Positions 1-5,860 of a stretch of DNA of 6,077 bases are shown piece by piece; position 1 is the stretch's first letter; each line of letters starts with the position of its first letter. This DNA is from Tissierellales bacterium (lineage in GTDB: Bacteria; Bacillota_A; Clostridia; Tissierellales; JASKZW01), in contig JASKZW010000158.1 in the NCBI GenBank assembly GCA_030147425.1, positions 1-6,077 of the forward strand, read 5' to 3'. The notes below the pieces were generated by a model. The model saw only the letters and a program-made list of their open reading frames with translations. It did not search any database and had not been told where the DNA came from. A program made the translations under genes and the position numbers.

Positions 1-93
1 TAAGAACTGCGAGGTTCTTTTTTGTAACTCTTCCCAAAACTCTGCATGCTCTTGCATACAGGTCACGATGGAGTGATATTCCTCAACATTCAT
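1..93 (-). CDS. Start of an unidentified gene, cut by the left window edge
   Basis: An open frame starts with ATG at 93-91 and stays open for 31 codons to the window edge. The N-terminus reads MNVEEYHSIVTCMQEHAEFW and is followed by a lysine/arginine-containing stretch ending QFL. It looks soluble and helical, with many Glu and Gln, and shows no signal peptide or membrane segment. A second ATG four bases further upstream is in another frame and stops after four codons, so 93 is the better start. A purine-rich GAAAGAAGTG lies 10-20 bases upstream but is a weak ribosome binding site at long spacing. The gene lies just beyond the terminator of the module 1 rep operon, in the same direction, so it probably has its own promoter; I saw no convincing one in 94-208. 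I do not recognise the family. The evidence is an open frame, a plausible start and position, so this is a moderate call. Confidence 0.5.
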   Translation of the reverse strand, partial: MNVEEYHSIVTCMQEHAEFWEELQKRTSQFL

Positions 94-208
94 TCATCGG
101 TTCACTTCTTTCTATATCTTCTTGTATATCTTAGTATATGAACAAACAGCGATTATTATGCACTAAATACAGAGATTTCCATACAAAAGATAAAAAAGAA
201 GACCAATC
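94..208. other. Intergenic spacer between the rep operon terminator and the left-edge gene
   Basis: These 115 AT-rich bases have no open frame worth calling. On the minus strand they include TATA-rich stretches (around 111-140) that could hold a promoter for the left-edge gene, but no -35/-10 pair with good spacing stands out. Confidence 0.4.
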
Positions 209-245
209 AAAAAAAAGAGCGCAGCGGTTGTGTTCCTCTGCACTC
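209..245 (-). terminator. Rho-independent terminator of the module 1 rep operon
   Basis: Read on the minus strand, GAGTGCAGAGG (245-235) and CCGCTGCGCTC (227-217) form an 11-position stem with one mismatch and one G-U pair around a 7-base loop. A run of eight T follows (216-209). It lies 8 bases past the stop codon of the B1 gene. The proximal arm and A/T tract (211-227) are identical over 17 bases to the module 2 terminator (3265-3281), so the terminator belongs to the duplicated unit. Confidence 0.85.
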
Positions 246-253
246 TCTAATCA

Positions 254-1228
254 TTAGCTTATTTGTGTATATGGCTTTAATTCCTCTAATCGGTTATCCA
301 TATATTTATTTAATTCATCTAGTTCCATAACGTCCGCTTGATTAATTCGAGGTGTTTTCTCACGTAAATACTCTTGTGTATCTTTCGCTAAAGTCTTCGC
401 TTTTTCCGATGCATACGTGTTGAGTTTTATATCCACTAGGTAACTTAACAACGTTGAACGTTTCCACAAAACTTCTTCGAGTATTTCTTCATATCTCTCA
501 TCGTTCCCTAGCGACTGTTCAACAATTCTACTAAATTCTTCGGACGTAATAACTAAGTCTTTATTTTCCGTTGCTCTGTTCTCTATTCGGATAGTGTATA
601 CCGTGTTTTCACTTACTTTAATGCGGAATTGTATCTTCTCGTGCTTTTGTAAGTCCTCGAAAACTGCGTTCATAACAAACTTACGGAAATTGAAAGTATT
701 TTCATAACCTGTATTCCCTTGTAAGTTAAAGATTTCAATTAACTCATCCACTTTAAGCATTACTTCTTCATCCTGTTTGAGTAAAAGATACTCAAAGAGT
801 AGTATCGTATACTTACTTTCAAACTTAGTGATGTAGTCTTCATGAGGTATGACAAGAACATCCCTTATTTTCTCTAACACATTCATGTATTCATCTACCC
901 AATGAATATGAATAACTCCACGATGAAGAGAAAAGTCTTTGAAAATAATAGGGAAGTCGCCTGTATGCTCTCCGTCATAGTTTTTGCTGAAATGAGTTTC
1001 TAATTCTTCAGCGTTTGTTTTCACAAAACCATAATGGCTCATGTTCAAAAACTTCTCTTGTACCTCTCTTAATCTAAATACACTCGTCTTTTCTTCCTCG
1101 TCCAAAACAGAGATTGCGTAAATGATTAAATTCATTTGTGTTTTAGTCAATTCGTTTTGAAATATATCTCTCAATGTAAAGTCTTCAGGAGTATATTTCG
1201 GCGAGAATTGCGGCTCTGTATCTAACAT
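254..1228 (-). CDS. Second Rep_3-like replication protein of module 1 (B1)
   Basis: This 324-aa protein has two predicted winged-helix domains in the Rep_3/RepB initiator style. The first is at about residues 20-82, with ELTKTQMNLIIYAISVLD followed by FRLREVQEKF. The second is at about 137-216, with SKYTILLFEYLL, then the EL.EIFNL helix and NFRKFVMNAVFEDLQKHEKIQFRIK, matching the usual Rep_3 recognition-helix and wing order. Residues 225-324 are mostly helical and specific to this B type. It is about one third identical to B2 (3305-4273) and only distantly similar to the A proteins. The ATG lies three bases after the stop of the upstream A1 gene. Its Shine-Dalgarno AGGGAG (1235-1240) is inside the last codons of A1, so translation is probably coupled. 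In the family, such proteins bind iterons and open the origin. Whether B1 is an initiator, a co-initiator or a copy-number regulator cannot be told from sequence. No membrane segment or catalytic motif is visible. Confidence 0.75.
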   Translation of the reverse strand: MLDTEPQFSPKYTPEDFTLRDIFQNELTKTQMNLIIYAISVLDEEEKTSVFRLREVQEKFLNMSHYGFVKTNAEELETHFSKNYDGEHTGDFPIIFKDFSLHRGVIHIHWVDEYMNVLEKIRDVLVIPHEDYITKFESKYTILLFEYLLLKQDEEVMLKVDELIEIFNLQGNTGYENTFNFRKFVMNAVFEDLQKHEKIQFRIKVSENTVYTIRIENRATENKDLVITSEEFSRIVEQSLGNDERYEEILEEVLWKRSTLLSYLVDIKLNTYASEKAKTLAKDTQEYLREKTPRINQADVMELDELNKYMDNRLEELKPYTQIS

Positions 1229-1231
1229 TTT

Positions 1232-2302
1232 TTACTCCCTCTCTTCTAACCAGTTATATAATGGCACTGGTTCGGGTTTATCTTTTCGTTCTTCTAACTC
1301 CACTAGCCTTTTATGTGATTCGATTAATAGACCGATTTGTCGGTTTACTTCGTTAAAACTCCACACCGCTGCTTTCGATTCCATCATCACTTGTAAAGCA
1401 CGTCTTAAAATATCTTCAGCTATTTGTCTACGTGTTTCATTGGCAACAATTTCAGGCATTTCAAGTAACTCTAACCCCTTCGCTTGTACTTCTCCTGCGA
1501 TATAATGCAATTCCTTTAATTTATCTTCAGGGGTGCTGTATGTTAATTTTCCTCGTGTCCAATAAAATACGATATTAGCGTTTTCTTTATTCACACGCTT
1601 GATTTCATAATCAAAATCAATTTCTGTATATTCATTGATTTCTTCTTTTACTCGTTCTAAAATTCGCTTTCTTAAAGCGTACCTATCCGTTCGATAATAC
1701 GAATCTTTTGGTAAGCCGAGGTTGTTTAAGAAATAATCAATCGGCAGCTCCAAGTACACTTTGTGGTAACAGGACTTTATCAAGTTATACACCGTCCATG
1801 TGTATTGCGAATTAAAGTTAGAAACAATGTTTAATGAGTTCAAAAAATAAGGGGAATTGATGTCTTTTGTATGCTTTCTTATCCCTTCTCCCCAACGGAC
1901 GAACAACTGTCCATCTTTATAAGAGAGTTCATCAAACACATGGATGTTTTTAAATTCTTCAACAGCGTTATCATCCCCCATCTTCTCTTTAAATTTATCC
2001 ACTTTGACAAAGCGAACACTCAAATTGAATAGTGCATCTGCATCACGCTTCAATTGGTTCGTTGAAATCTGTTTGTTGTATTGTTCCTCTAATTCTTTCT
2101 TCTTGAACACGACTTCTTCCGTGTGCTGCGTGCGATTGATAACAAAAGCTAGTAATTGATACTGGTTCGTAGTCAATCGTGCATTAGGAAAAATCTGTCC
2201 AAACTCATTGCTCTTTTTGTAGGTATCTTCATACCTCACAACAATTTCTTTGGTATTGGTTAAATTCATTCCTTTACTCTGTATCTCATTTTTCTTCGTC
2301 AT
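1232..2302 (-). CDS. Rep_3-family plasmid replication initiator of module 1 (A1)
   Basis: This 356-aa protein is a probable theta-type initiator that binds origin iterons and recruits the host replisome. Winged-helix 1 is at about residues 42-105 (LTTNQYQLLAFVINRTQ, then the FKKKELEEQY helix). Winged-helix 2 is at about 163-252 (NSQYTWTVYNLIKS, a VYLELPIDYFLNNLGL helix, YALRKRILERVKEEINEYTE, then DYEIKRV and FYWTRGK strands). The KEIN.YTEI.FDYEI pattern is typical of the Rep_3 second domain. The remaining ~100 residues are helical and end in PEPVPLYNWLEERE, nearly the same as in A2. An N-terminal motif KEIVVRYEDTYKKSNEFG is also shared. Overall identity to A2 is about 45-50 % by hand alignment. 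The ATG at 2302 has TAGGAG (2311-2316) 8 bases upstream. It is the first gene of a two-gene operon with B1, behind a promoter that overlaps a repeat element, which suggests autoregulation. Confidence 0.85.
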   Translation of the reverse strand: MTKKNEIQSKGMNLTNTKEIVVRYEDTYKKSNEFGQIFPNARLTTNQYQLLAFVINRTQHTEEVVFKKKELEEQYNKQISTNQLKRDADALFNLSVRFVKVDKFKEKMGDDNAVEEFKNIHVFDELSYKDGQLFVRWGEGIRKHTKDINSPYFLNSLNIVSNFNSQYTWTVYNLIKSCYHKVYLELPIDYFLNNLGLPKDSYYRTDRYALRKRILERVKEEINEYTEIDFDYEIKRVNKENANIVFYWTRGKLTYSTPEDKLKELHYIAGEVQAKGLELLEMPEIVANETRRQIAEDILRRALQVMMESKAAVWSFNEVNRQIGLLIESHKRLVELEERKDKPEPVPLYNWLEERE

Positions 2303-2342
2303 TTTTTAAACTCCTAACAACATTCATATTTCAGATACTTTT

Positions 2343-2372
2343 ATCATAACCGAAGTTGCAGTTTTCTTGCAA
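2343..2372 (-). promoter_or_regulatory. Likely rep operon promoter and operator, module 1
   Basis: On the minus strand TTGCAA (2372-2367) serves as a -35 and TATGAT (2348-2343) as a -10, separated by 18 bases, about 40 bases before the A1 start codon. The -35 hexamer is the outer end of the first spaced repeat (2353-2372), which fills the rest of the spacer. A protein bound to the repeat would cover the -35 and spacer, so Rep autorepression is the natural reading. The hexamers are seen; the regulation is inferred. Confidence 0.55.
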
Positions 2373-2856
2373 GTCCGAGCGTTTCGTATGAGGTTCATGT
2401 CGTTTTATGTGTAATAATCGTTTCTTTTTTCGGAAATGGCGATATATAGCCTGTTATGACACTACGAAGTTGCAGTTTTCTTGCGAATAAAGATGAAATG
2501 TCGGATGAAAAAGATGTTTTTTCTTCGTTTTCCTGGACTTTTCATCAGAACAAACCGTAGTTTTCCATACAGAATATCTTTCAAAGTTGCAGTTTTCTTG
2601 CAGAACGACCGTTTTCGTCTTTTTTTGTCCATAATCACTCTTTTTTATGTGAAAAAGCACCTCTTTTTCGACTTTTCATTTGATTGAAGTTGCAGTTTTC
2701 TTGCAAGGGAATACACTCTGTCTTTTGTGTTAGAAGTGTTTTGTTCGACACTTTCCCGTAAGTCTTAAAAACGTTGTTCTGACAATAACAAACTCACTTT
2801 CTATTCATATTCTGATAAGTTTTCTAACTCTCTTTAAAGTTGCAGTTTTCTTGCAA
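2353..2856. repeat. Five widely spaced copies of AAGTTGCAGTTTTCTTGCAA
   Basis: Copies lie at 2353-2372, 2467-2484, 2584-2602, 2687-2706 and 2837-2856, all in the same orientation. The first 18 bases are identical in all five; copies 1, 4 and 5 carry the full 20 bases. Start-to-start distances are 114, 117, 103 and 150 bases, much longer than ordinary tandem iterons. Within the element, TTGCA and TGCAA form an inverted repeat around 7 bases, and TTGCA also occurs as a direct repeat. Copy 1 overlaps the probable promoter; copy 5 abuts the 22-bp iteron array. These are probably binding sites for a Rep protein. The stretches between copies are AT-rich without a credible gene; a 7-bp hairpin (GAAAAAG/CTTTTTC, 2651-2669) and a near-perfect 14-bp palindrome (2438-2451) are the only other structures I noticed. 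Confidence 0.9.
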
Positions 2857-2862
2857 GGAAAA

Positions 2863-2950
2863 GGATGAAATGTCGGAGTATCGAATGCATTTTGTCGGAA
2901 AATGAAATGCATTTTGTCGGAGTATCGAATGCATTTTGTCGGAAAACGAA
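2863..2950. repeat. Four tandem 22-bp iterons, module 1 origin
   Basis: Units run 2863-2884, 2885-2906, 2907-2928 and 2929-2950 without gaps. Units 2-4 begin ATGCATTTTGTCGGA; unit 1 is degenerate in its first eight bases but keeps TGTCGGA. Unit tails alternate: units 1 and 3 end GGAGTATCGA, while units 2 and 4 end GGAAAAYGAA, giving a 44-bp higher-order period. A period of two helical turns next to an AT-rich block is the standard arrangement of iteron-controlled Rep_3 plasmid origins. A1 is the first candidate binder. Confidence 0.9.
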
Positions 2951-2963
2951 TCTCGTAACCCCT

Positions 2964-3051
2964 GCTGTTGAGCCTTTTTTTGTCCTCTCTAACTATTAAC
3001 TATATAACTATTAACTAAAAGATATATATAACGCACACGCGCGCGTGCGTG
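2964..3051. other. Predicted replication origin core (oriV), module 1
   Basis: Beside the iterons lie GCTGTTGAGCCTTTTTTT (2964-2981), then an AT-rich block 2989-3030 built of TAACTAT/TAACTAA heptamers and ending in ATATATATA, then a GC-rich alternating stretch 3031-3051. The AT-rich block is the probable DNA unwinding element. The whole core is very similar to 5861-5952 in module 2, although the iterons beside the two copies are unrelated. Function is inferred from position and conservation; I saw no good consensus DnaA box (TTATNCACA) here. Confidence 0.7.
3031..3051. repeat. GC-rich alternating purine-pyrimidine palindrome, module 1
   Basis: Twenty-one bases alternate strictly purine-pyrimidine, with CACGCGCGCGTG (3036-3047) a perfect 12-bp palindrome and ACGCA/TGCGT as an overlapping inverted repeat. 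It directly follows ATATATATA. Such sequence can form Z-DNA or a cruciform under negative supercoiling. There is no T run on either side suited to a terminator. Confidence 0.75.
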
Positions 3052-3257
3052 AGGAAAATCAAAAATAACGCTAAGCAAACAGAATGTATCGACACTTCAA
3101 ATTTCCGCTCATCGAATATGTGTAACTTGATGTAAAACACCTCCTATATCTCTTGTAAGCATTTTTAATCGTGTCTGCATTAAAATATAAGCATTTACTT
3201 TTAAAAACGCTCTACGGACTTTGTGAGAGTTTTAACGCATATGTATGTTTTTTAAAC
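3052..3257. other. Spacer between the two replicon modules, no gene seen
   Basis: About 206 AT-rich bases separate the module 1 origin core from the module 2 terminator. On the minus strand there is a strong Shine-Dalgarno-like AGGAGG (3146-3141), but no ATG, GTG or TTG lies at a usable distance after it. The stretch around 3141-3167 matches the right edge of the window (about 6051-6077) at roughly 20 of 27 positions, so it may be a decayed copy of what precedes module 2's origin. TAAGCATTT occurs twice (around 3157 and 3188). Confidence 0.5.
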
Positions 3258-3294
3258 AAAAAATAAAAAAGAGCGCAGCGGGTACGCTACACTC
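3258..3294 (-). terminator. Rho-independent terminator of the module 2 rep operon
   Basis: On the minus strand GAGTGTAGCG (3294-3285) pairs fully, with two G-U pairs, with CGCTGCGCTC (3280-3271) around a TACC loop. It is followed by TTTTTTATTTTTTG (3270-3257). It lies about 10 bases beyond the B2 stop codon. The arm and tract at 3265-3281 are identical to those at 211-227. Confidence 0.88.
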
Positions 3295-3304
3295 TCTCTT
3301 TTTT

Positions 3305-4273
3305 TCACTCTAAACTAATATGTGGTTTTAGATTACTTATCTGAACATCAAAATATTGCTCTATCTCGTTCAACTCCGTCATAGTTAATTTTTCAAATGA
3401 CACTTCATTCGAAAGAATAGATTGATGTACCTCTCTTGCAGCATCTTTGATTGACTTAGGTGCATAATCATTAATGGCTATATCTACTACATAGCTCAAC
3501 AACATCGTCTTTTTCACCTGAAGTCTACCCAGTATTTCTTTATAACTTTCTTCTGCTCCTAATGTATCTACAACAATGCTTTTAAACTCATCTGAAGTCA
3601 GAACAATACCCTCTTTACCGTTGTTGTTTTGGTCAAATTCTTTTAAGGACATGACAAAACGTTTTTTACCATAGGCTTTGACATGGAAATTTAAATTTTT
3701 ATGCTTTTTTAAGTCGGTAAAAACAGGGGTAAGGACATACGTTTTAAAGTTATAGCTGTTTTTTGTATAAGTTTGATTGTCTTGTAAATTCAATATGTGG
3801 AGTAAATCGTTAACGCTTAGGTTTAATTCTTCACCCAAGTTATACAAAAGATACTCTAGTAACAATATCGTGTACTTACTGTCGCAATTCGCTAAAAAGT
3901 TAATATGTGGAGTGATAACCTCCTCTTCAATTTGCATCAGCGAATCAACATATCCGACCTCCCAATACAATTGCACAAGTCCATTCTCAACAACAAGATG
4001 GTCGATTAACTTCGGATATTGACGGTCATTTTCTTCTTGAAAGAACAGACTTAATTCTTCCATGCTATTTTTCACATATGTGTAATCTTTCATTTTCGGA
4101 AAAAACGATTGGACATCTGTTAATTTAAATATGCTTCGATTTCTTTTGTCATCCAGTAAATGTATAGAGTACAACATCAAATTTCTTTGTGTCTTCGTAA
4201 GTTCATGTTGAAATAACTCATACAACCCCAAAGGCTCGTTACTCATATCTACTGCCATTGTATTATTTTCCAT
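3305..4273 (-). CDS. Second Rep_3-like replication protein of module 2 (B2)
   Basis: This 322-aa protein is the module 2 counterpart of B1 and has the same plan. The first winged helix is at about residues 18-80 (ELFQHELTKTQRNLMLYSIHLLD, FKLTDVQSFF). The second is at about 131-212 (SKYTILLLEYLL, VNDLLHILNL, NFKTYVLTPVFTDLKKHKNLNFHVK). A helical C-terminal region contains TSDEF.SIV..LG and LLSYVVDIAINDYA, which is also present in B1. Identity to B1 is about one third, lower than between A1 and A2, so the B proteins have diverged faster. The start is at 4273, 8 bases after the A2 stop. The best Shine-Dalgarno, AGGGAG (4285-4290) inside the A2 C-terminus, is 11 bases away, a little long. A second in-frame ATG (codon 6) would be further still. 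The role is inferred as origin binding or regulation; no catalytic motif is seen. Confidence 0.72.
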   Translation of the reverse strand: MENNTMAVDMSNEPLGLYELFQHELTKTQRNLMLYSIHLLDDKRNRSIFKLTDVQSFFPKMKDYTYVKNSMEELSLFFQEENDRQYPKLIDHLVVENGLVQLYWEVGYVDSLMQIEEEVITPHINFLANCDSKYTILLLEYLLYNLGEELNLSVNDLLHILNLQDNQTYTKNSYNFKTYVLTPVFTDLKKHKNLNFHVKAYGKKRFVMSLKEFDQNNNGKEGIVLTSDEFKSIVVDTLGAEESYKEILGRLQVKKTMLLSYVVDIAINDYAPKSIKDAAREVHQSILSNEVSFEKLTMTELNEIEQYFDVQISNLKPHISLE

Positions 4274-4281
4274 TTATGCAG

Positions 4282-5340
4282 TCACTCCCTCTCTTCTAAC
4301 CAATTGTAAAATGCGACTGGTTCAGGACGGTCTTTATTTTTCTCTAACTCTATTAACTCGTTGTAACTTCTTTTCATTCGTTCTAACTGCATATTAACAT
4401 CTTCGTACTTGAAAGCGGAATTACTAGAAATAGTAATAGTATTTAGAACTTCTTTCAGTGTGTTTTTCACCATCTTTTGTTTGTTTATATCACCGCTAAT
4501 CTCTGGCATCGAAAGAAGTTCTAACCCTTTCAACTGAATTTTATCCGCAATAACATGCATTTCCTTCAACTTTTCTCGTGGTGTTCTGAAAAGTAACTTT
4601 CCACGTGTCCAAGTAAAAGTGACACTAGATATTTTTCTTCCTACACGATTGATTTCGTAATCTAATTCAATTTCTGTATGTTCGTTGATTTCGTTTTTTA
4701 CAACGTCTAATATCCGTGTACGCAGAGCATGACCTCTTACTCGATACACTGAATCTTCTTCGATATTAAAATATCTAAAAAGATTATTGATAGGTATTTC
4801 AAGATAAACGTGGTGGTAGTGTGATTTGATTAAGTTATAGATGATATACGTGTAACTAGATGCAAACTTCACAATAACATCTAAAGAATTAACAAAATAT
4901 GGCTTGCTAATATTCAGTAAATGTCCGTGCATACTGTAACTCCAACGAGCATAAATCATTCCGTCTTCGTATAAGATTTTTTCGAAAACTAATGTGTGTC
5001 CAAAGCGTTGGATAGAGTTTTCATCGTTCATAGCTGCTTTCTTCTCGTCAACTTCAGCAAAGCTGACCTTTAAATCTGTCAAAACATTCGTATCTTTGTA
5101 GAGTTGATTTGAAGAAAACTTTTTACCATACTGCTTTTCGAGTTCGCTTTTATGGAAAACCATCCCTCCGACATGTTGAGTACGGTTAATTAAGAACGCT
5201 AACAGTTGATATTGTTGTGTAGTCATCTTCTCACTAAGATACCCTCTTCCGAACTCATTGCTCTTTTGGTAGGTATCTTCATAATCGACCACAATTTCTT
5301 TTGTGTTTTGTAAAACATAGTTCTTCTTCTCGTCCTTCAC
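4282..5340 (-). CDS. Rep_3-family plasmid replication initiator of module 2 (A2)
   Basis: This 352-aa protein is homologous to A1 along its full length, at about 45-50 % identity. Winged-helix 1 is at about residues 39-100 (MTTQQYQLLAFLINRTQH, FHKSELEKQY). Winged-helix 2 is at about 160-247 (SSYTYIIYNLIKSHYHHVYLEIPI, HALRTRILDVVKNEINEHTEI, LDYEINRV, FTWTRGK). It keeps the KEIVV.YEDTY.KSNEFG N-terminal motif, the KGLELL.MPEI segment and the PEPVAFYNWLEERE C-terminus. The start is a GTG at 5340, preceded by AGGAGG (5348-5353) at 7 bases; that excellent spacing decides the start. Conservation is strong in the second winged helix and C-terminus and weak between residues 80 and 145, where specificity may have changed. 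It is the first gene of a coupled operon with B2. The nearby 22-bp iterons (5768-5844) are its likely targets, by family analogy. Confidence 0.85.
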   Translation of the reverse strand: MKDEKKNYVLQNTKEIVVDYEDTYQKSNEFGRGYLSEKMTTQQYQLLAFLINRTQHVGGMVFHKSELEKQYGKKFSSNQLYKDTNVLTDLKVSFAEVDEKKAAMNDENSIQRFGHTLVFEKILYEDGMIYARWSYSMHGHLLNISKPYFVNSLDVIVKFASSYTYIIYNLIKSHYHHVYLEIPINNLFRYFNIEEDSVYRVRGHALRTRILDVVKNEINEHTEIELDYEINRVGRKISSVTFTWTRGKLLFRTPREKLKEMHVIADKIQLKGLELLSMPEISGDINKQKMVKNTLKEVLNTITISSNSAFKYEDVNMQLERMKRSYNELIELEKNKDRPEPVAFYNWLEERE

Positions 5341-5415
5341 TTAGTAACCTCCTATGTCTAAAAACTTCACATTCACCAAGTTGAAATGTATTCCACCACA
5401 AGAGTATAACGGATA

Positions 5416-5444
5416 ATCTTAAAAAAATGGGAGTTTTTTTGCAA
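5416..5444 (-). promoter_or_regulatory. Possible rep operon promoter and operator, module 2
   Basis: On the minus strand TTGCAA (5444-5439) is followed after 17 bases by TAAGAT (5421-5416), a modest -10, about 76 bases before the GTG. As in module 1, the -35 hexamer is the end of the gene-proximal copy of the spaced repeat. A better -10 hexamer, TATACT (5408-5403), lies nearby but has no matching -35. The conserved position of the repeat supports an operator more strongly than these hexamers support this exact promoter. Confidence 0.35.
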
Positions 5445-5756
5445 ATTGATTAAAGTGTGTTGCTTTCGTGTTTGCACTATATTCCGTTATTCCCTATCGT
5501 CACATGACTTCAAAACGTTGCTGTTACGCTTTCTTAAAGCATTCCGTCTTAACAGAAGTTATTCGTTGCACTACCCTTTATTTTCATCGAACAACATTCA
5601 ACACTCGAAAAAATATGAGTTTTTTTGCAAATTGATAAACTTGTTGTTTTGATGTTTTTCAAGAAAAGAATTAAACACATAATCACGTTCAGACGCTCTG
5701 TTGCAATGAAAAACCATGTTTTTACCCCCTCAAAAAATATATGAGTTTTTTTGCAA
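5421..5756. repeat. Three widely spaced copies of GAGTTTTTTTGCAA, module 2
   Basis: Copies are at 5431-5444, 5617-5630 and 5743-5756, same orientation, 186 and 126 bases apart. Each is preceded by a run of six or seven A (5421-5427, 5608-5613, 5732-5737), so A-run and T-run form an inverted repeat around 6-8 bases. The element ends in AGTTTTTTTGCAA, differing by one base from the AGTTTTCTTGCAA of the module 1 spaced repeat, and occupies the same place in the module. The stretches between copies hold no credible gene. A 13-base repeat, AAACGTTGCTGTT, occurs at 5513-5525 and again at 5854-5866, where it enters the origin core. Confidence 0.85.
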
Positions 5757-5767
5757 AAGGTGTTTTT

Positions 5768-5844
5768 TGTTGCACTTACAGATACAATCTGTTGCACTTG
5801 CGGGTATAATCTGTTGCACTTACGGATATAATCTGTTGCACTTG
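5768..5844. repeat. Three and a half tandem 22-bp iterons, module 2 origin
   Basis: Units at 5768-5789, 5790-5811 and 5812-5833 start with TGTTGCACTT and end with RCRGRTAYAATC. A half unit, TGTTGCACTTG, follows at 5834-5844. The array of 3.5 units of 22 bp matches the layout known from lactococcal Rep_3 theta plasmids, although here it is more than 400 bases from the rep gene instead of adjoining it. The sequence is unrelated to the module 1 iterons. A solitary CTGTTGCA at 5698-5705 resembles the iteron head. Confidence 0.92.
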
Positions 5845-5860
5845 ACCCTCGACAAACGTT

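Noticed and set aside
2..23. Plus-strand hairpin AAGAAC/GTTCTT followed by a T run, terminator-like
   Set aside because: The stem is only 6 bp and AT-rich, lies inside the minus-strand left-edge gene, and no plus-strand gene is seen that would need it.
1944..2159. Plus-strand open frame of 71 codons
   Set aside because: It lies entirely opposite the A1 initiator, has no ribosome binding site of note and reads as antisense of a well-supported gene.
2624..2636. DnaA-box-like TTATGGACA on the minus strand
   Set aside because: It has two mismatches to TTATCCACA and lies away from the AT-rich core, so it is too weak to call.
2454..2687. Overlapping 68-codon open frames on both strands in the spaced-repeat region
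   Set aside because: They translate the repeats themselves (for example QENCNF twice), lack ribosome binding sites and overlap each other on opposite strands.
3031..3051. GC palindrome as a transcription terminator
   Set aside because: No T run follows on either strand, and the same position in module 2 is also without one.
3777..4022. Plus-strand open frame of 81 codons
   Set aside because: It lies opposite the conserved B2 coding sequence; its composition reflects the other strand.
5446..5797. Open frames of 68 (plus) and 82 (minus) codons in the module 2 repeat region
   Set aside because: They translate the spaced repeats (CKKTHIF twice), have no good start signal and have no counterpart in module 1.
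2863..5844. CRISPR-like array
   Set aside because: The tandem units are 22 bp without spacers and the spaced repeats have unequal 80-165 base gaps; both fit protein-binding iterons and not CRISPR repeats.
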